Origin: Cytophagales bacterium
GTDB lineage: Bacteria; Bacteroidota; Bacteroidia; Cytophagales; Amoebophilaceae
Assembly: GCA_020629455.1 (NCBI GenBank)
Contig: JAHDDH010000001.1
Span: forward strand, 168,620 to 232,619
DNA: 64,000 bases
Direction: 5' to 3'
The translations under genes and the position numbers were made by a program. The notes below the pieces were generated by a model, which did not search any database, was not told the origin of the DNA, and saw nothing but the letters and a program-made list of their open reading frames with translations. Shown one piece after another: positions 9,421 to 17,346 of this stretch (position 1 is the stretch's first letter; each line of letters begins with the position of its first letter).

Positions 9421-9656
9421 AAAAAGAAAATGATGAACAAGCTGCGATTGTTTTTATTTTAGTGCTTGACGCATTAGATTGAAAAAATGAATTAGCAAAA
9501 GTAAGTTTAGTAGCTGGAGGAGGAGGAAATCAAAAATATTTTATCGGTATGTTAATCTGCAGCAAATTTTCTTGATAATATTGATGATTTTAATGGAAAA
9601 CAGTTAGCTGAAAGCTATTTTTTAGTATATCATTCATAATTACATAATCAAAATTT
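9421..9656 (+). pseudogene. Decayed duplicate of the 9706 lipoprotein gene plus the gmk 3' end
   Basis: Bases 9421-9600 match 9896-10079 of the intact lipoprotein gene almost base for base (offset 475 at the start), but the copy has an in-frame TGA (ALD-stop instead of ALGLK) and a loss of about five bases near 9555. It lacks the 5' half with the signal peptide. At about 9605 it jumps to sequence that matches 10210-10259, the 3' end of gmk on the other strand. The copy therefore records a duplication that spanned both genes, followed by internal deletion of roughly 125 bases. It cannot encode a protein. Confidence 0.85.
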
Positions 9657-9705
9657 TGTTGTATTTTACGTTTTTAAATTTAAAAATAAAAAATAATTCA
9701 AATCT

Positions 9706-10134
9706 ATGCATATGAAAAATATAACCTCGTTTTTATTTGCTCTTACTTTATTGTTCAGCGGATGTAAGAGAAGTCATGAAAATAATAGTAAAAAAGAAGA
9801 AGACAGTAAAATAAAAAAAGCAGTACAAGCAGTAAAAAATGTCAAAGATGCGCTTCAAAATGGTAAAGGATCAGGAGATGGAACTAATGTTATCACAAAA
9901 GAAAATGATGAACAAGCTGCGATTGCTCTTATTTTAGCGCTTGACGCATTAGGTTTAAAAAATGACTTAGCAAAAGTAAGTTTAGCAGCTGGAGGAGGAG
10001 GAAATCCAAAAGATTTTATCGGTATGTCAATAAAATCTGCAGCAAATTTTCTTGATAATATTGATGATTTTAATGGAAAGGAAAAGATAGAAAAATATCT
10101 TGATGAAAAACTTAAAGAATACAAAAACAAATAA
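9706..10134 (+). CDS. Small lipoprotein of unknown function
   Basis: A 142-residue product with a lipoprotein signal: MKNITSFLFALTLLFSGC, with the lipid-bearing cysteine in the LFSGC lipobox. Residues about 25-60 are charged and lysine-rich; then follow DEQAAIALILALDALGLKNDLAKVSLAAGGGG and a helical C-terminal end rich in lysine. I cannot place it in a known family. Either ATG at 9706 or 9712 may be used. A decayed partial copy lies just upstream, so the gene has been duplicated once. It ends in a good hairpin terminator that separates it from gmk. Location at the cell envelope is inferred from the lipobox. Confidence 0.72.
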   Translation: MHMKNITSFLFALTLLFSGCKRSHENNSKKEEDSKIKKAVQAVKNVKDALQNGKGSGDGTNVITKENDEQAAIALILALDALGLKNDLAKVSLAAGGGGNPKDFIGMSIKSAANFLDNIDDFNGKEKIEKYLDEKLKEYKNK

Positions 10135-10140
10135 AAGAGT

Positions 10141-10176
10141 GAGCTTATGAGATAATATCATGAGCTCATTTTTTTT
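10141..10176 (+). terminator. Rho-independent terminator between the lipoprotein gene and gmk
   Basis: Arms GAGCTTATGA (10141-10150) and TCATGAGCTC (10158-10167) pair over 10 bp with one G-T wobble around a 7-base loop, followed by a T8 run. An A-rich stretch on the other side means it may also stop transcripts from gmk. Confidence 0.8.
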
Positions 10177-10735
10177 ATTTTAAAAATTCCTCTACAATAC
10201 TTGTAGCTTGCTGAAAGCTATTCTTTAGTATATCATTCATAATTACATAATCAAAATCTTTTTCCCTAGTAAGTTCTATTTCTGCTTTTTTGAGCCTCAT
10301 GCGTAAAGAATTTTCGTCTTCTGTTTTTCTTTTTTTTAATCTTTCTTTGAGAATATATATATGAGGTGATTTAATATAAATAGTCAACACATTTTTTTTC
10401 AGCACATTTTTCAATTGACAAGCCCCTTGAATATCCACTGCAAAAATAGGTACTTTATTATTTTTCCATATATTGTCTACATCTGCTTGTAAAGTACCAT
10501 AATACCTTCCTGGATATACCTCTTCCCATTCTAAAAATTTATTTTCTTTAATTTTTTTCTTAAAATCCACCTCTGAAATAAAATAATAATCTTTTTTATC
10601 AATTTCATTTTTTCTTTTTGTACGTGTACAAGCAGAAACTACAAACTGTAATCTTTTATTTTGATTGATTAAATATTCTACAATTGTAGATTTACCTGCG
10701 CCAGAAGCACCAGAAATAATAATAGCAGTAGACAT
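10175..10735 (-). CDS. gmk: Guanylate kinase
   Basis: Phosphorylates GMP to GDP with ATP. The 186 residues have the P-loop GASGAGKS (9-16), the GMP-binding region SACTRTKRKNEIDKKDYYFIS with the Y-rich turn, the EEVYPGRYYGT block and the lid region RLKKRKTEDENSLRMRL. All match the family, although the usual STTR is SACTR here. It is downstream of tRNA-Arg and the dihydroorotase homologue on the same strand. Its 3' end is partly copied at 9607-9656 by an old duplication; the working gene is intact. Confidence 0.95.
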   Translation of the reverse strand: MSTAIIISGASGAGKSTIVEYLINQNKRLQFVVSACTRTKRKNEIDKKDYYFISEVDFKKKIKENKFLEWEEVYPGRYYGTLQADVDNIWKNNKVPIFAVDIQGACQLKNVLKKNVLTIYIKSPHIYILKERLKKRKTEDENSLRMRLKKAEIELTREKDFDYVIMNDILKNSFQQATSIVEEFLK

Positions 10736-10761
10736 TTTAGGTGATTTCCTTATACATGTTG

Positions 10762-10835
10762 TACGCTCGGAAGGACTTGAACCCTCAACCTTCGGAGCCG
10801 AAATCCGACGTTCTATCCAGTTGAACTACGAGCGC
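10762..10835 (-). tRNA. tRNA-Arg, anticodon UCG
   Basis: Cloverleaf on the minus strand: acceptor GCGCTCG with CGAGCGT (one G-U pair), D arm GTTC/GAAC, anticodon stem TCGGA/TCCGA around the loop TTTCGGC, and T arm GAGGG-TTCAAGT-CCTTC. The loop gives anticodon UCG (Arg, CGA/CGN codons). The discriminator is A and CCA is not encoded. It lies between gmk and the dihydroorotase homologue. Confidence 0.93.
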
Positions 10836-10890
10836 AAATTTTTATTCATGTACTATTTATGTATATAAAAATGCATAAAATTTTTAAATT

Positions 10891-12162
10891 TTAACTCAAT
10901 TCTTCATCAAAATATGCATAATCTTCATGAATTACTGCCATCACCTTGCCATTGATGCGTTTTTGATATAAAAGCGTGTTGATAGATTTTGAAAGATTTG
11001 TTTTGTGATCTAAAATCCACGTACGATGTATATCGAATAGTGTGAGATTAGCCTTTGCATGCAAATTAATACAAGCAGACGGTAATTTTAATAAACTTCT
11101 GGGTTGTGTAGTAATTTTATCAATCAATTGTTCCCAAGGAATATATGAAGATAATGCAATTAAAAAATGTAAACACGTTTGTAAACCAATCATGCCAAAA
11201 TCTGCTTGATCAAAAGTATTGTTTTTATTATTCTGATCTTGGGGTCTATGGTTAGTGACAATAACATCAATGATATTTTCTTGTAGGCCTTTGATTAGCA
11301 TTTGATTATCCTCAATAGTGCGGAAAGGAGGATCTACTTTGTAGTTTGTGTCGAAATTGTTGATATGTGCATCTGTAAATAATGGCTGATAAACTGCCAT
11401 GCTACAGCTCACTTGTAATCCTTTTTTTTTGGCTTGACTGATCAGTGCTATTGCTTTAGGATCACTGACACAAGCCAAATGTAATCTTCCTCCCACATGC
11501 GCTAAAATAGCCAAACTTTTTTGTACGCTAAGAAATTCTGCGATACCAGAAATACTTTGTATGCCCAATTTTGTACTCTGGATACCTTCGTGCATCATAC
11601 CTCCATAGGCCATGGATATATTTTGGGGTTTTTGTATTAATAAACCATTCCATGGTTGTAGATATTGTAAAGCATGAGAAAGCATCTTTGCATTAATTTT
11701 TTCTTGATCACCATCAGTAAAAGCAACGGCTCCCATGGTATACAAATCCATCATTGCATTGAGCATAGTTCCTTGCATATCTTTTGTAAGCGCAGCAATA
11801 GGATATGTTTGGGTAATTTTTTGATATGGATGATTTTTGAGATAAAAAACAGTGGATTTATCTTGTACGATAGGGTTTGTATTTGGACACAAGGCTACCC
11901 CTGTAAAACCTCCAGCTGTGGCTGTTTGTGTGCCAGAGGCTATATCTTCTTTCCACTCATAGCCTGGGTCACAAAAATGAGCTTGCATATCAAACCAACC
12001 TGGCGAAATTTTCATTCCTTCTGCGTTGATAGTTTTATCTGCTGGATAAGATACATCATCAATGGCTTTGATTTTTCCTTCGTCGATAAAAATATTTTTT
12101 TTTTTTAAGTGAAAAGGAGATTGTTGATCAATGATGAAGGCTCCTAAAATTTGAATTTTCAT
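10891..12162 (-). CDS. Dihydroorotase-like protein, probably non-catalytic
   Basis: A 423-residue amidohydrolase-fold protein of the dihydroorotase family. The active-site set is damaged: the N-terminal metal motif reads D-M-Q-A-H (58-62) rather than D-x-H-x-H, the region that should hold the carboxylated lysine and following histidine reads TKDMQGTM / IQKPQNIS, and the late catalytic aspartate is asparagine (IVTNHRPQD). By analogy with known inactive PyrC homologues, it may act as a structural partner of aspartate carbamoyltransferase. The window's other homologue at 23101 keeps most catalytic residues and is the likely enzyme. It starts 23 bases after uvrA and is probably cotranscribed. Confidence 0.8.
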   Translation of the reverse strand: MKIQILGAFIIDQQSPFHLKKKNIFIDEGKIKAIDDVSYPADKTINAEGMKISPGWFDMQAHFCDPGYEWKEDIASGTQTATAGGFTGVALCPNTNPIVQDKSTVFYLKNHPYQKITQTYPIAALTKDMQGTMLNAMMDLYTMGAVAFTDGDQEKINAKMLSHALQYLQPWNGLLIQKPQNISMAYGGMMHEGIQSTKLGIQSISGIAEFLSVQKSLAILAHVGGRLHLACVSDPKAIALISQAKKKGLQVSCSMAVYQPLFTDAHINNFDTNYKVDPPFRTIEDNQMLIKGLQENIIDVIVTNHRPQDQNNKNNTFDQADFGMIGLQTCLHFLIALSSYIPWEQLIDKITTQPRSLLKLPSACINLHAKANLTLFDIHRTWILDHKTNLSKSINTLLYQKRINGKVMAVIHEDYAYFDEELS

Positions 12163-12184
12163 AGAAATGGTTGTGAAGATGATT

Positions 12185-15004
12185 TTATATAGAAGGAAAT
12201 TCTTTTTTTAAAAACTGAATTGTATAGCTTTGTGGATGAGACAGTAAATCTTCTGGTTTTCCCTGACAAATAATACTGCCTCCTGCTTGTCCTCCGTCTA
12301 GTCCTATATCAATCATATGATCAGCTGTTTTGATCACGTCCATGTTGTGCTCAATAACAATCACTGTATTTCCTTGATCTACTAAATGATGCAGTATGCT
12401 GAGTAAATATTGTATGTCTTGAAAGTGAAGCCCTGTGGTAGGTTCATCCAAAATGTAGAGTGTTTGGCCTGTATCTCTACGAGCTAATTCTGTGGCTAGT
12501 TTCACTCTTTGTGCTTCTCCTCCTGATAAAGTAGTGGATGATTGTCCTAAGGTGAGATATCCTAGACCTACTTTTTGTAATGCTTGTAGTTTATCCGCTA
12601 TGTTGGGATATTTATCAAAAAAAAGGATAGCTTCTTCGATGGTCATCTCTAGAATATCTGCTATATTTTTTCCTTTATATCGTACTTCAAGCGTTGCTTG
12701 GTTATATCTTTTCCCCTGACATGCTTCGCATAGGATATGTGTTTTTGATAAAAATTCCATTTCTATGGTTTTGATGCCCGCACCTTCACATACTTCGCAT
12801 CTTCCGCCATGGGTGTTAAAAGAAAATATTCCTGGCAAATATCCATGCATTTTTGCTTCTGGTGTCATAGAAAAAATATGCCGAATGTCTGTAAAAACGC
12901 CTGTATAAGTTGCTGGATTAGATCTTGATGTTTTGCCTATAGGCATCTGATCAATAGCAATGACTTTATCGATATGGTTTAGCCCTTGAATATTTTGGTA
13001 GGGGAGAGGTTTGCGCAATGCGCGGAAAAAATGTTGGTTTAAGATAGGAAATAATGTGTCTTGAATCAAGGTAGATTTCCCACTGCCAGACATGCCTGTA
13101 ATACAAATAAATTTTTCTAAAGGTATAGTCAGATCTATATTTTTTAGATTATGGCCTGTACATCCGGTGAGGATGATATGTTTTCCATTGCCAGGTCTTT
13201 TAATTTTGGGTATTGCAATATTTTTATTGCCTAAAAGGTATGCTACAGTGGTGGTATGTGGTAATTTTTGGGCCAATGTTTTCAAATGTCCTGCATTGAT
13301 GACTTTGCCGCCTTGTTTACCTGCTTGAGGGCCTATATCTACAATGTAGTCTGCTGCTAGCATCATATCTTTGTCATGTTCTACCACTAAAACAGTATTG
13401 CCTAGGTCACGTAAATTTTGTAGGGCTTTGATTAGTTTCTGATTATCTTTTTGATGTAAGCCAATGCTTGGTTCATCTAAAATATAAAGTACTCCCACGA
13501 GCTGTGTGCCAATTTGTGTAGCTAGCCTGATACGTTGAGTTTCTCCACCAGAGAGTGTTTTCAAAGGTCGATGTAATGTTAAGTAAGATAATCCAATATC
13601 TGACAACAGTATTAGTCTTTTTTGAATTTCTTTGAGCGGTTCATCTGCAATAATTTTTTCTCTATCGGTTAAATTTTTTGTTAGGTGCAATAGCCATTTT
13701 TTCAGTGTTGTTAAATCCATATGACTAAGTTCAAAAATATTTTTGTTTTGAATTTTGAAGTGTAGAGAGGATTTTTTTAGTCGACCGCCTTGGCATTCTG
13801 TACAAGTTTCTTCTATAATCCATGGCTTTTCTTCTTTTTCTCTTTTTTTTTGTAAATAATCCATCAGTCCAGAAAAAACAAAATCTTCGTCAATGTTTAA
13901 TGTATGGTATATTTCCGGATGTTTTTGTGTGCCATACAATAAAATATCGAATAATTGCTCAGGCAATTGATTGATTGGGGTATCCATGCTAAGGTTATAA
14001 CATGTAAACAACGTAGTTATTTTTTTAAAAATATGTGAGGTTTTATATGTGCCTAGCGGTACAATGCCTCCTTGTAAAATACTGCACTGATTATCGGGTA
14101 TGATGTTGGGCAAGTTTAAACGTATAATTTCTCCTGTGCCATCGCAGGTGGGGCAAGCACCATAGGGTGAGTTGAAAGAAAATGTGTTGGGAGAGGGTGC
14201 ATCATATGATAATCCATTTTCAGGATCCATCCATTCTTGGGAAAAGTAGTGTAGGTGCTGTTGGGCATCTTCTATAATTATTGATCCTTTTCCTTCTTGT
14301 AGGGCAATGTGTAAAGATTTTTTCAGTTGGTTATTGTAGTCTTCTTCTACCCATAAATTATCTATTACCAATGCAATGTCATGTGTTTTATACCGATCTA
14401 ATTGCTGTTGAATGTCTATATTTTGTATTGTTCCATCAATTTTGACTTTGGTAAAGCCTTTTTTGTGTAGGGATTGAAATAAATTTTGATAATGTCCTTT
14501 TTTTCCTTTGACCAAAGGGGCAAGTATTGTAATGGTTTGTTTTTGAAATTTTTTTTGGATCATTTGATCTATTTCTTCTTGCGTTTGTTGCACCATTTTT
14601 TTTCCATTGATGTAAGAATATGCAGTAGAAATTTTAGCATAGATCAGTCTTAAAAAATCATATATTTCTGTGGTAGTGCCCACAGTAGATCGGTTATTTT
14701 TGACAGTTGTTTTTTGTTGAATAGCAATCACTGGGCTCAATCCATCTATTTTATCTACATCTGGACGTTCTATATTGCCTAAAAAATACCTAGCATATGC
14801 AGAAAAACTTTCCATATACCGGCGTTTTCCTTCGGTATATAGTGTATCAAAAGCAATAGAAGATTTTCCACTGCCACTCACTCCTGTAATGACAATGAGT
14901 TTGTTTTTGGGTAGGGAAAGGTCTATGTTTTGGAGATTATTGGCTCTTGCGCCCCAGATTTCTATTTTTTGTGCAATTTTTGGAAGATTGATTGGGTTGG
15001 GCAT
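12185..15004 (-). CDS. uvrA: Excinuclease ABC subunit A
   Basis: Damage-recognition ATPase of nucleotide excision repair. The 939 residues match family length. There are two ABC modules: Walker A GVSGSGKSS near residue 41 and GMSGSGKST near 640, ABC signatures LSGGETQRIRLA and LSGGEAQRVKLA, and Walker B stretches ILDEPSIGLH and ILDEPTTGLH. Zinc sites include CPTCDGTGE with CTECQGGR and CEVCEGAG with CEACQGKRYN. All look intact. It heads a minus-strand group (uvrA, dihydroorotase homologue, tRNA-Arg, gmk) and diverges from nadA across a 137-base gap. uvrB and uvrC are not in the window. Confidence 0.97.
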   Translation of the reverse strand: MPNPINLPKIAQKIEIWGARANNLQNIDLSLPKNKLIVITGVSGSGKSSIAFDTLYTEGKRRYMESFSAYARYFLGNIERPDVDKIDGLSPVIAIQQKTTVKNNRSTVGTTTEIYDFLRLIYAKISTAYSYINGKKMVQQTQEEIDQMIQKKFQKQTITILAPLVKGKKGHYQNLFQSLHKKGFTKVKIDGTIQNIDIQQQLDRYKTHDIALVIDNLWVEEDYNNQLKKSLHIALQEGKGSIIIEDAQQHLHYFSQEWMDPENGLSYDAPSPNTFSFNSPYGACPTCDGTGEIIRLNLPNIIPDNQCSILQGGIVPLGTYKTSHIFKKITTLFTCYNLSMDTPINQLPEQLFDILLYGTQKHPEIYHTLNIDEDFVFSGLMDYLQKKREKEEKPWIIEETCTECQGGRLKKSSLHFKIQNKNIFELSHMDLTTLKKWLLHLTKNLTDREKIIADEPLKEIQKRLILLSDIGLSYLTLHRPLKTLSGGETQRIRLATQIGTQLVGVLYILDEPSIGLHQKDNQKLIKALQNLRDLGNTVLVVEHDKDMMLAADYIVDIGPQAGKQGGKVINAGHLKTLAQKLPHTTTVAYLLGNKNIAIPKIKRPGNGKHIILTGCTGHNLKNIDLTIPLEKFICITGMSGSGKSTLIQDTLFPILNQHFFRALRKPLPYQNIQGLNHIDKVIAIDQMPIGKTSRSNPATYTGVFTDIRHIFSMTPEAKMHGYLPGIFSFNTHGGRCEVCEGAGIKTIEMEFLSKTHILCEACQGKRYNQATLEVRYKGKNIADILEMTIEEAILFFDKYPNIADKLQALQKVGLGYLTLGQSSTTLSGGEAQRVKLATELARRDTGQTLYILDEPTTGLHFQDIQYLLSILHHLVDQGNTVIVIEHNMDVIKTADHMIDIGLDGGQAGGSIICQGKPEDLLSHPQSYTIQFLKKEFPSI

Positions 15005-15141
15005 TTTAATTTTTGGAAGATGATGAGGGCTATTTTTCTCAAAAAGCCTTATTTTAATATTTCTTCAACAGGACACATAATTTACTTAAATATTTAGGAA
15101 CTGTTTCCTTATAATTCTCTTTTGCTCTCTTTTTTTTCGTC

Positions 15142-16146
15142 ATGTCATCAAATGATACACTGTCATTGAGTTTGTATAAAAAAGGTTATTTATCACCTTC
15201 TATGCCTTCAGGAGTAGATTTAGTCCAAGCTATTTTACGTTTGAAAAAGGAAAAAAATGCTATCATCTTAGCGCATTATTATCAAATCGATGCTATACAA
15301 GCCATCGCAGATATTGTTGGTGATAGTTTGCAGTTGGCCCAAAGAGCAGCGCAAACTGATGCTGATATTATATTGATGTCTGGCGTACGTTTTATGGCAG
15401 AAACGGCTAAGGTTTTAAATCCTTCTAAAAAAGTCATTTTACCTGATTTAAAGGCTGGTTGTTCTTTGGCAGATGCTTGCCCTGCAGATCGTTTCAAAGT
15501 TTTTTTACAAAAACATCCTGATCATTATGTGGTTTCTTATATCAATTGTACGGCTGAGATCAAGGCTTTGAGTGATGTAATTTGTACTTCTTCCAATGCG
15601 TTAAAAATTATTGAGTCGATTCCTAAAGATCGACCAATTCTTTTTGCACCGGATAAAAATTTAGGGCGTTATTTAATCAAAACCAGTGGTAGAGACATGC
15701 TTTTGTGGGATGGGGCTTGTATTGTGCATGAAACTTTTTCTTTGGAAAAAATTTTGGCTTTACAAAAAAAATATCCTCAAGCGCAGTTTATAGCACATCC
15801 AGAGTCTGAAGAGCATATTTTAGCGATTGCTGATTTTATAGGATCAACCGCCAAGTTGATTGATTATGTCAAAAATCATTCTTCAAAAATGTTCATTGTG
15901 GCTACTGAGGCGGGTATTTTGTATCAGATGAAGAAAGAAGCTCCGCAAAAGGAAGTAATTCCTGCGCCGATTCTAGAGGATAAGGGTTTTGGGTGTCATT
16001 GCAGTATTTGCCATTACATGAAGATGAACACGATGGAAAAGCTTTATGCTTGCTTGAAGCATGAATCTCCAGAGATTATTTTAGATCCAAAGATACAAGC
16101 CAAAGCTTTATTGCCTTTGCAAAGGATGTTGCAGGTGGCGGGGTGA
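15142..16146 (+). CDS. nadA: Quinolinate synthase A
   Basis: Condenses iminoaspartate with dihydroxyacetone phosphate to quinolinate, the pyridine ring of NAD. The 334 residues carry the three cysteines that hold the 4Fe-4S cluster: AGCSLADACPAD (about 110), YINCTAEIKALSDV and GFGCHCSICHYMKMNT. The substrate motif LAHYYQ near residue 45 is present. Neither nadB nor nadC is adjacent, although Bacteroidetes often keep nadA-nadB together. De novo NAD synthesis is unusual for a strict nucleotide-parasite, so this gene argues for retained biosynthesis. The start ATG follows an AT-rich divergent promoter region shared with uvrA. Confidence 0.95.
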   Translation: MSSNDTLSLSLYKKGYLSPSMPSGVDLVQAILRLKKEKNAIILAHYYQIDAIQAIADIVGDSLQLAQRAAQTDADIILMSGVRFMAETAKVLNPSKKVILPDLKAGCSLADACPADRFKVFLQKHPDHYVVSYINCTAEIKALSDVICTSSNALKIIESIPKDRPILFAPDKNLGRYLIKTSGRDMLLWDGACIVHETFSLEKILALQKKYPQAQFIAHPESEEHILAIADFIGSTAKLIDYVKNHSSKMFIVATEAGILYQMKKEAPQKEVIPAPILEDKGFGCHCSICHYMKMNTMEKLYACLKHESPEIILDPKIQAKALLPLQRMLQVAG

Positions 16147-16178
16147 TATTTTCTTTAGTTGTTTTTAGATTTTTGATA

Positions 16179-16531
16179 ATGTATAGATATTTCAAGCAAT
16201 CACTATTTTTTTTACATTTTTTATTCTATTACTCCATTTTACAGGTTGTAATAACAAATACAAACAAGTTTTATTCCAAAATATTAGTCTTCAAAGTACA
16301 GAAGATGAAAAAAAGATTAAAGCACTATGTAAAAAAATAGAATTAACAAAAGAAGGTTATCAAGCAATTGATAAGGCGTTAGATGTAGAGTCTAGTACAG
16401 ATTTAGAGACACTAAAAGAAAATAGAATAAAAAAATTAGATGAGCTTCTTCTTTTAGATAAAAAAAATGAAGATAAAATTGAAAAAGAAAATGGTTATGA
16501 AATTAAATTTTTTGAAACCAATGAAAAATAA
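16179..16531 (+). pseudogene. Frameshifted small lipoprotein gene (broken at a T8 tract)
   Basis: An ATG at 16179 opens MYRYFKQSLFF and runs into eight T (16206-16213). The continuing lipoprotein frame, TFFILLLHFTGCNNKYKQ..., follows the tract in the +1 position and runs openly to TAA at 16529-16531; it has a perfect lipobox (HFTGC) and a lysine/glutamate-rich helical body of about 90 residues. The two pieces join if the tract had nine T. In the lipoprotein frame upstream there is a TAG and no normal start codon. So this is either a recent pseudogene or a gene read through slippage at the T tract. No family is recognised. Confidence 0.65.
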
Positions 16532-16589
16532 ATTTTTACATTCAGTTAAAAAAAAGATACTCTACTATAAATTTTAACTTATATCTATC

Positions 16590-17288
16590 ATGTCAAATAA
16601 TAAACAAACAAACAAAAAACAATTGAAAAATATTTTTTTAGCAAAGTTATTTTTACTCACTATAGCTGCCTGTAACAACAAAAAAATGTATAAAAAAAGC
16701 GATGGTTTAGAAATAAAAGTGAATATGCTAGAAAAAAGGGGAGATAATAAATCCGAAGAGAAAAAATTTTCTAACACTAAAATCAAAAAAGTAAAAACTT
16801 CCTATGAAGAAGCATTAAATATAACAAACACAAGTTCTAAATTTGTATCTCCAAAGAAAGAAGAAGATCCAGCAAAAAAAATATTAAATAATATCCTGGA
16901 TGGTTTTTATAAAGAAGCCAATAAACATGATTCCTATTTTTATGCTATCGATACAAAAAAGTTTAAAGAAGAAGAAAAAATAGATTTAGAAAAACATATC
17001 ATAAAAAATGAGTTTAAATTTTTGGATACTGAACTATCAGATATTTGTTTAAAAATGGCTTTTTATTATGTTGATATTGAAGAAATGGATAAAGCAGCTA
17101 AGTATTTTTTTTACTACTTAAAATTTTTAAAAAAACATAATCAAGAAAATAATGGAAATATTAGTAAACAAAAATGTTTATCACATGATTTCATAAATTT
17201 TATAGATGAATGTGACCAAGAATTTGAAATAGACAATATTCAATCAGCAGCAGACCTCCGTCAACTCTTAGGAGCTGATGATGAATAA
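16590..17288 (+). CDS. Lipoprotein with a TPR-like C-terminal helix pair
   Basis: A 232-residue product with a long basic N-terminus, a hydrophobic stretch (FLAKLFLLTIAAC) and lipobox cysteine near residue 28, followed directly by NNKKMYKK. Residues about 95-200 are predicted helical and include KMAFYYVDIEEMDKAAKYFFYYLKFLKKH, which looks like one TPR-type helix hairpin. No known family was recognised. It follows the frameshifted lipoprotein after 58 bases and resembles it in composition (N- and K-rich, NNK after the cysteine), so the two may be diverged members of one surface-lipoprotein set. A clear terminator follows. Confidence 0.7.
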   Translation: MSNNKQTNKKQLKNIFLAKLFLLTIAACNNKKMYKKSDGLEIKVNMLEKRGDNKSEEKKFSNTKIKKVKTSYEEALNITNTSSKFVSPKKEEDPAKKILNNILDGFYKEANKHDSYFYAIDTKKFKEEEKIDLEKHIIKNEFKFLDTELSDICLKMAFYYVDIEEMDKAAKYFFYYLKFLKKHNQENNGNISKQKCLSHDFINFIDECDQEFEIDNIQSAADLRQLLGADDE

Positions 17289-17319
17289 AACCCAATGATC
17301 AATACTCCATTCAATTTTA

Positions 17320-17345
17320 AGCTCATCTTATGATGGGCTTTTTTT
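17320..17345 (+). terminator. Rho-independent terminator after the 16590 lipoprotein gene
   Basis: Arms AGCTCATC (17320-17327) and GATGGGCT (17332-17339) pair over 8 bp with one wobble around TTAT, followed by a T7 run. It lies about 30 bases after the stop, between convergent genes. Confidence 0.75.
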
Positions 17346-17346
17346 A

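Noticed and set aside
11674..12108. Plus-strand frame of 144 codons across the dihydroorotase homologue
   Set aside because: Lies wholly inside a conserved gene on the other strand; no recognisable motif.
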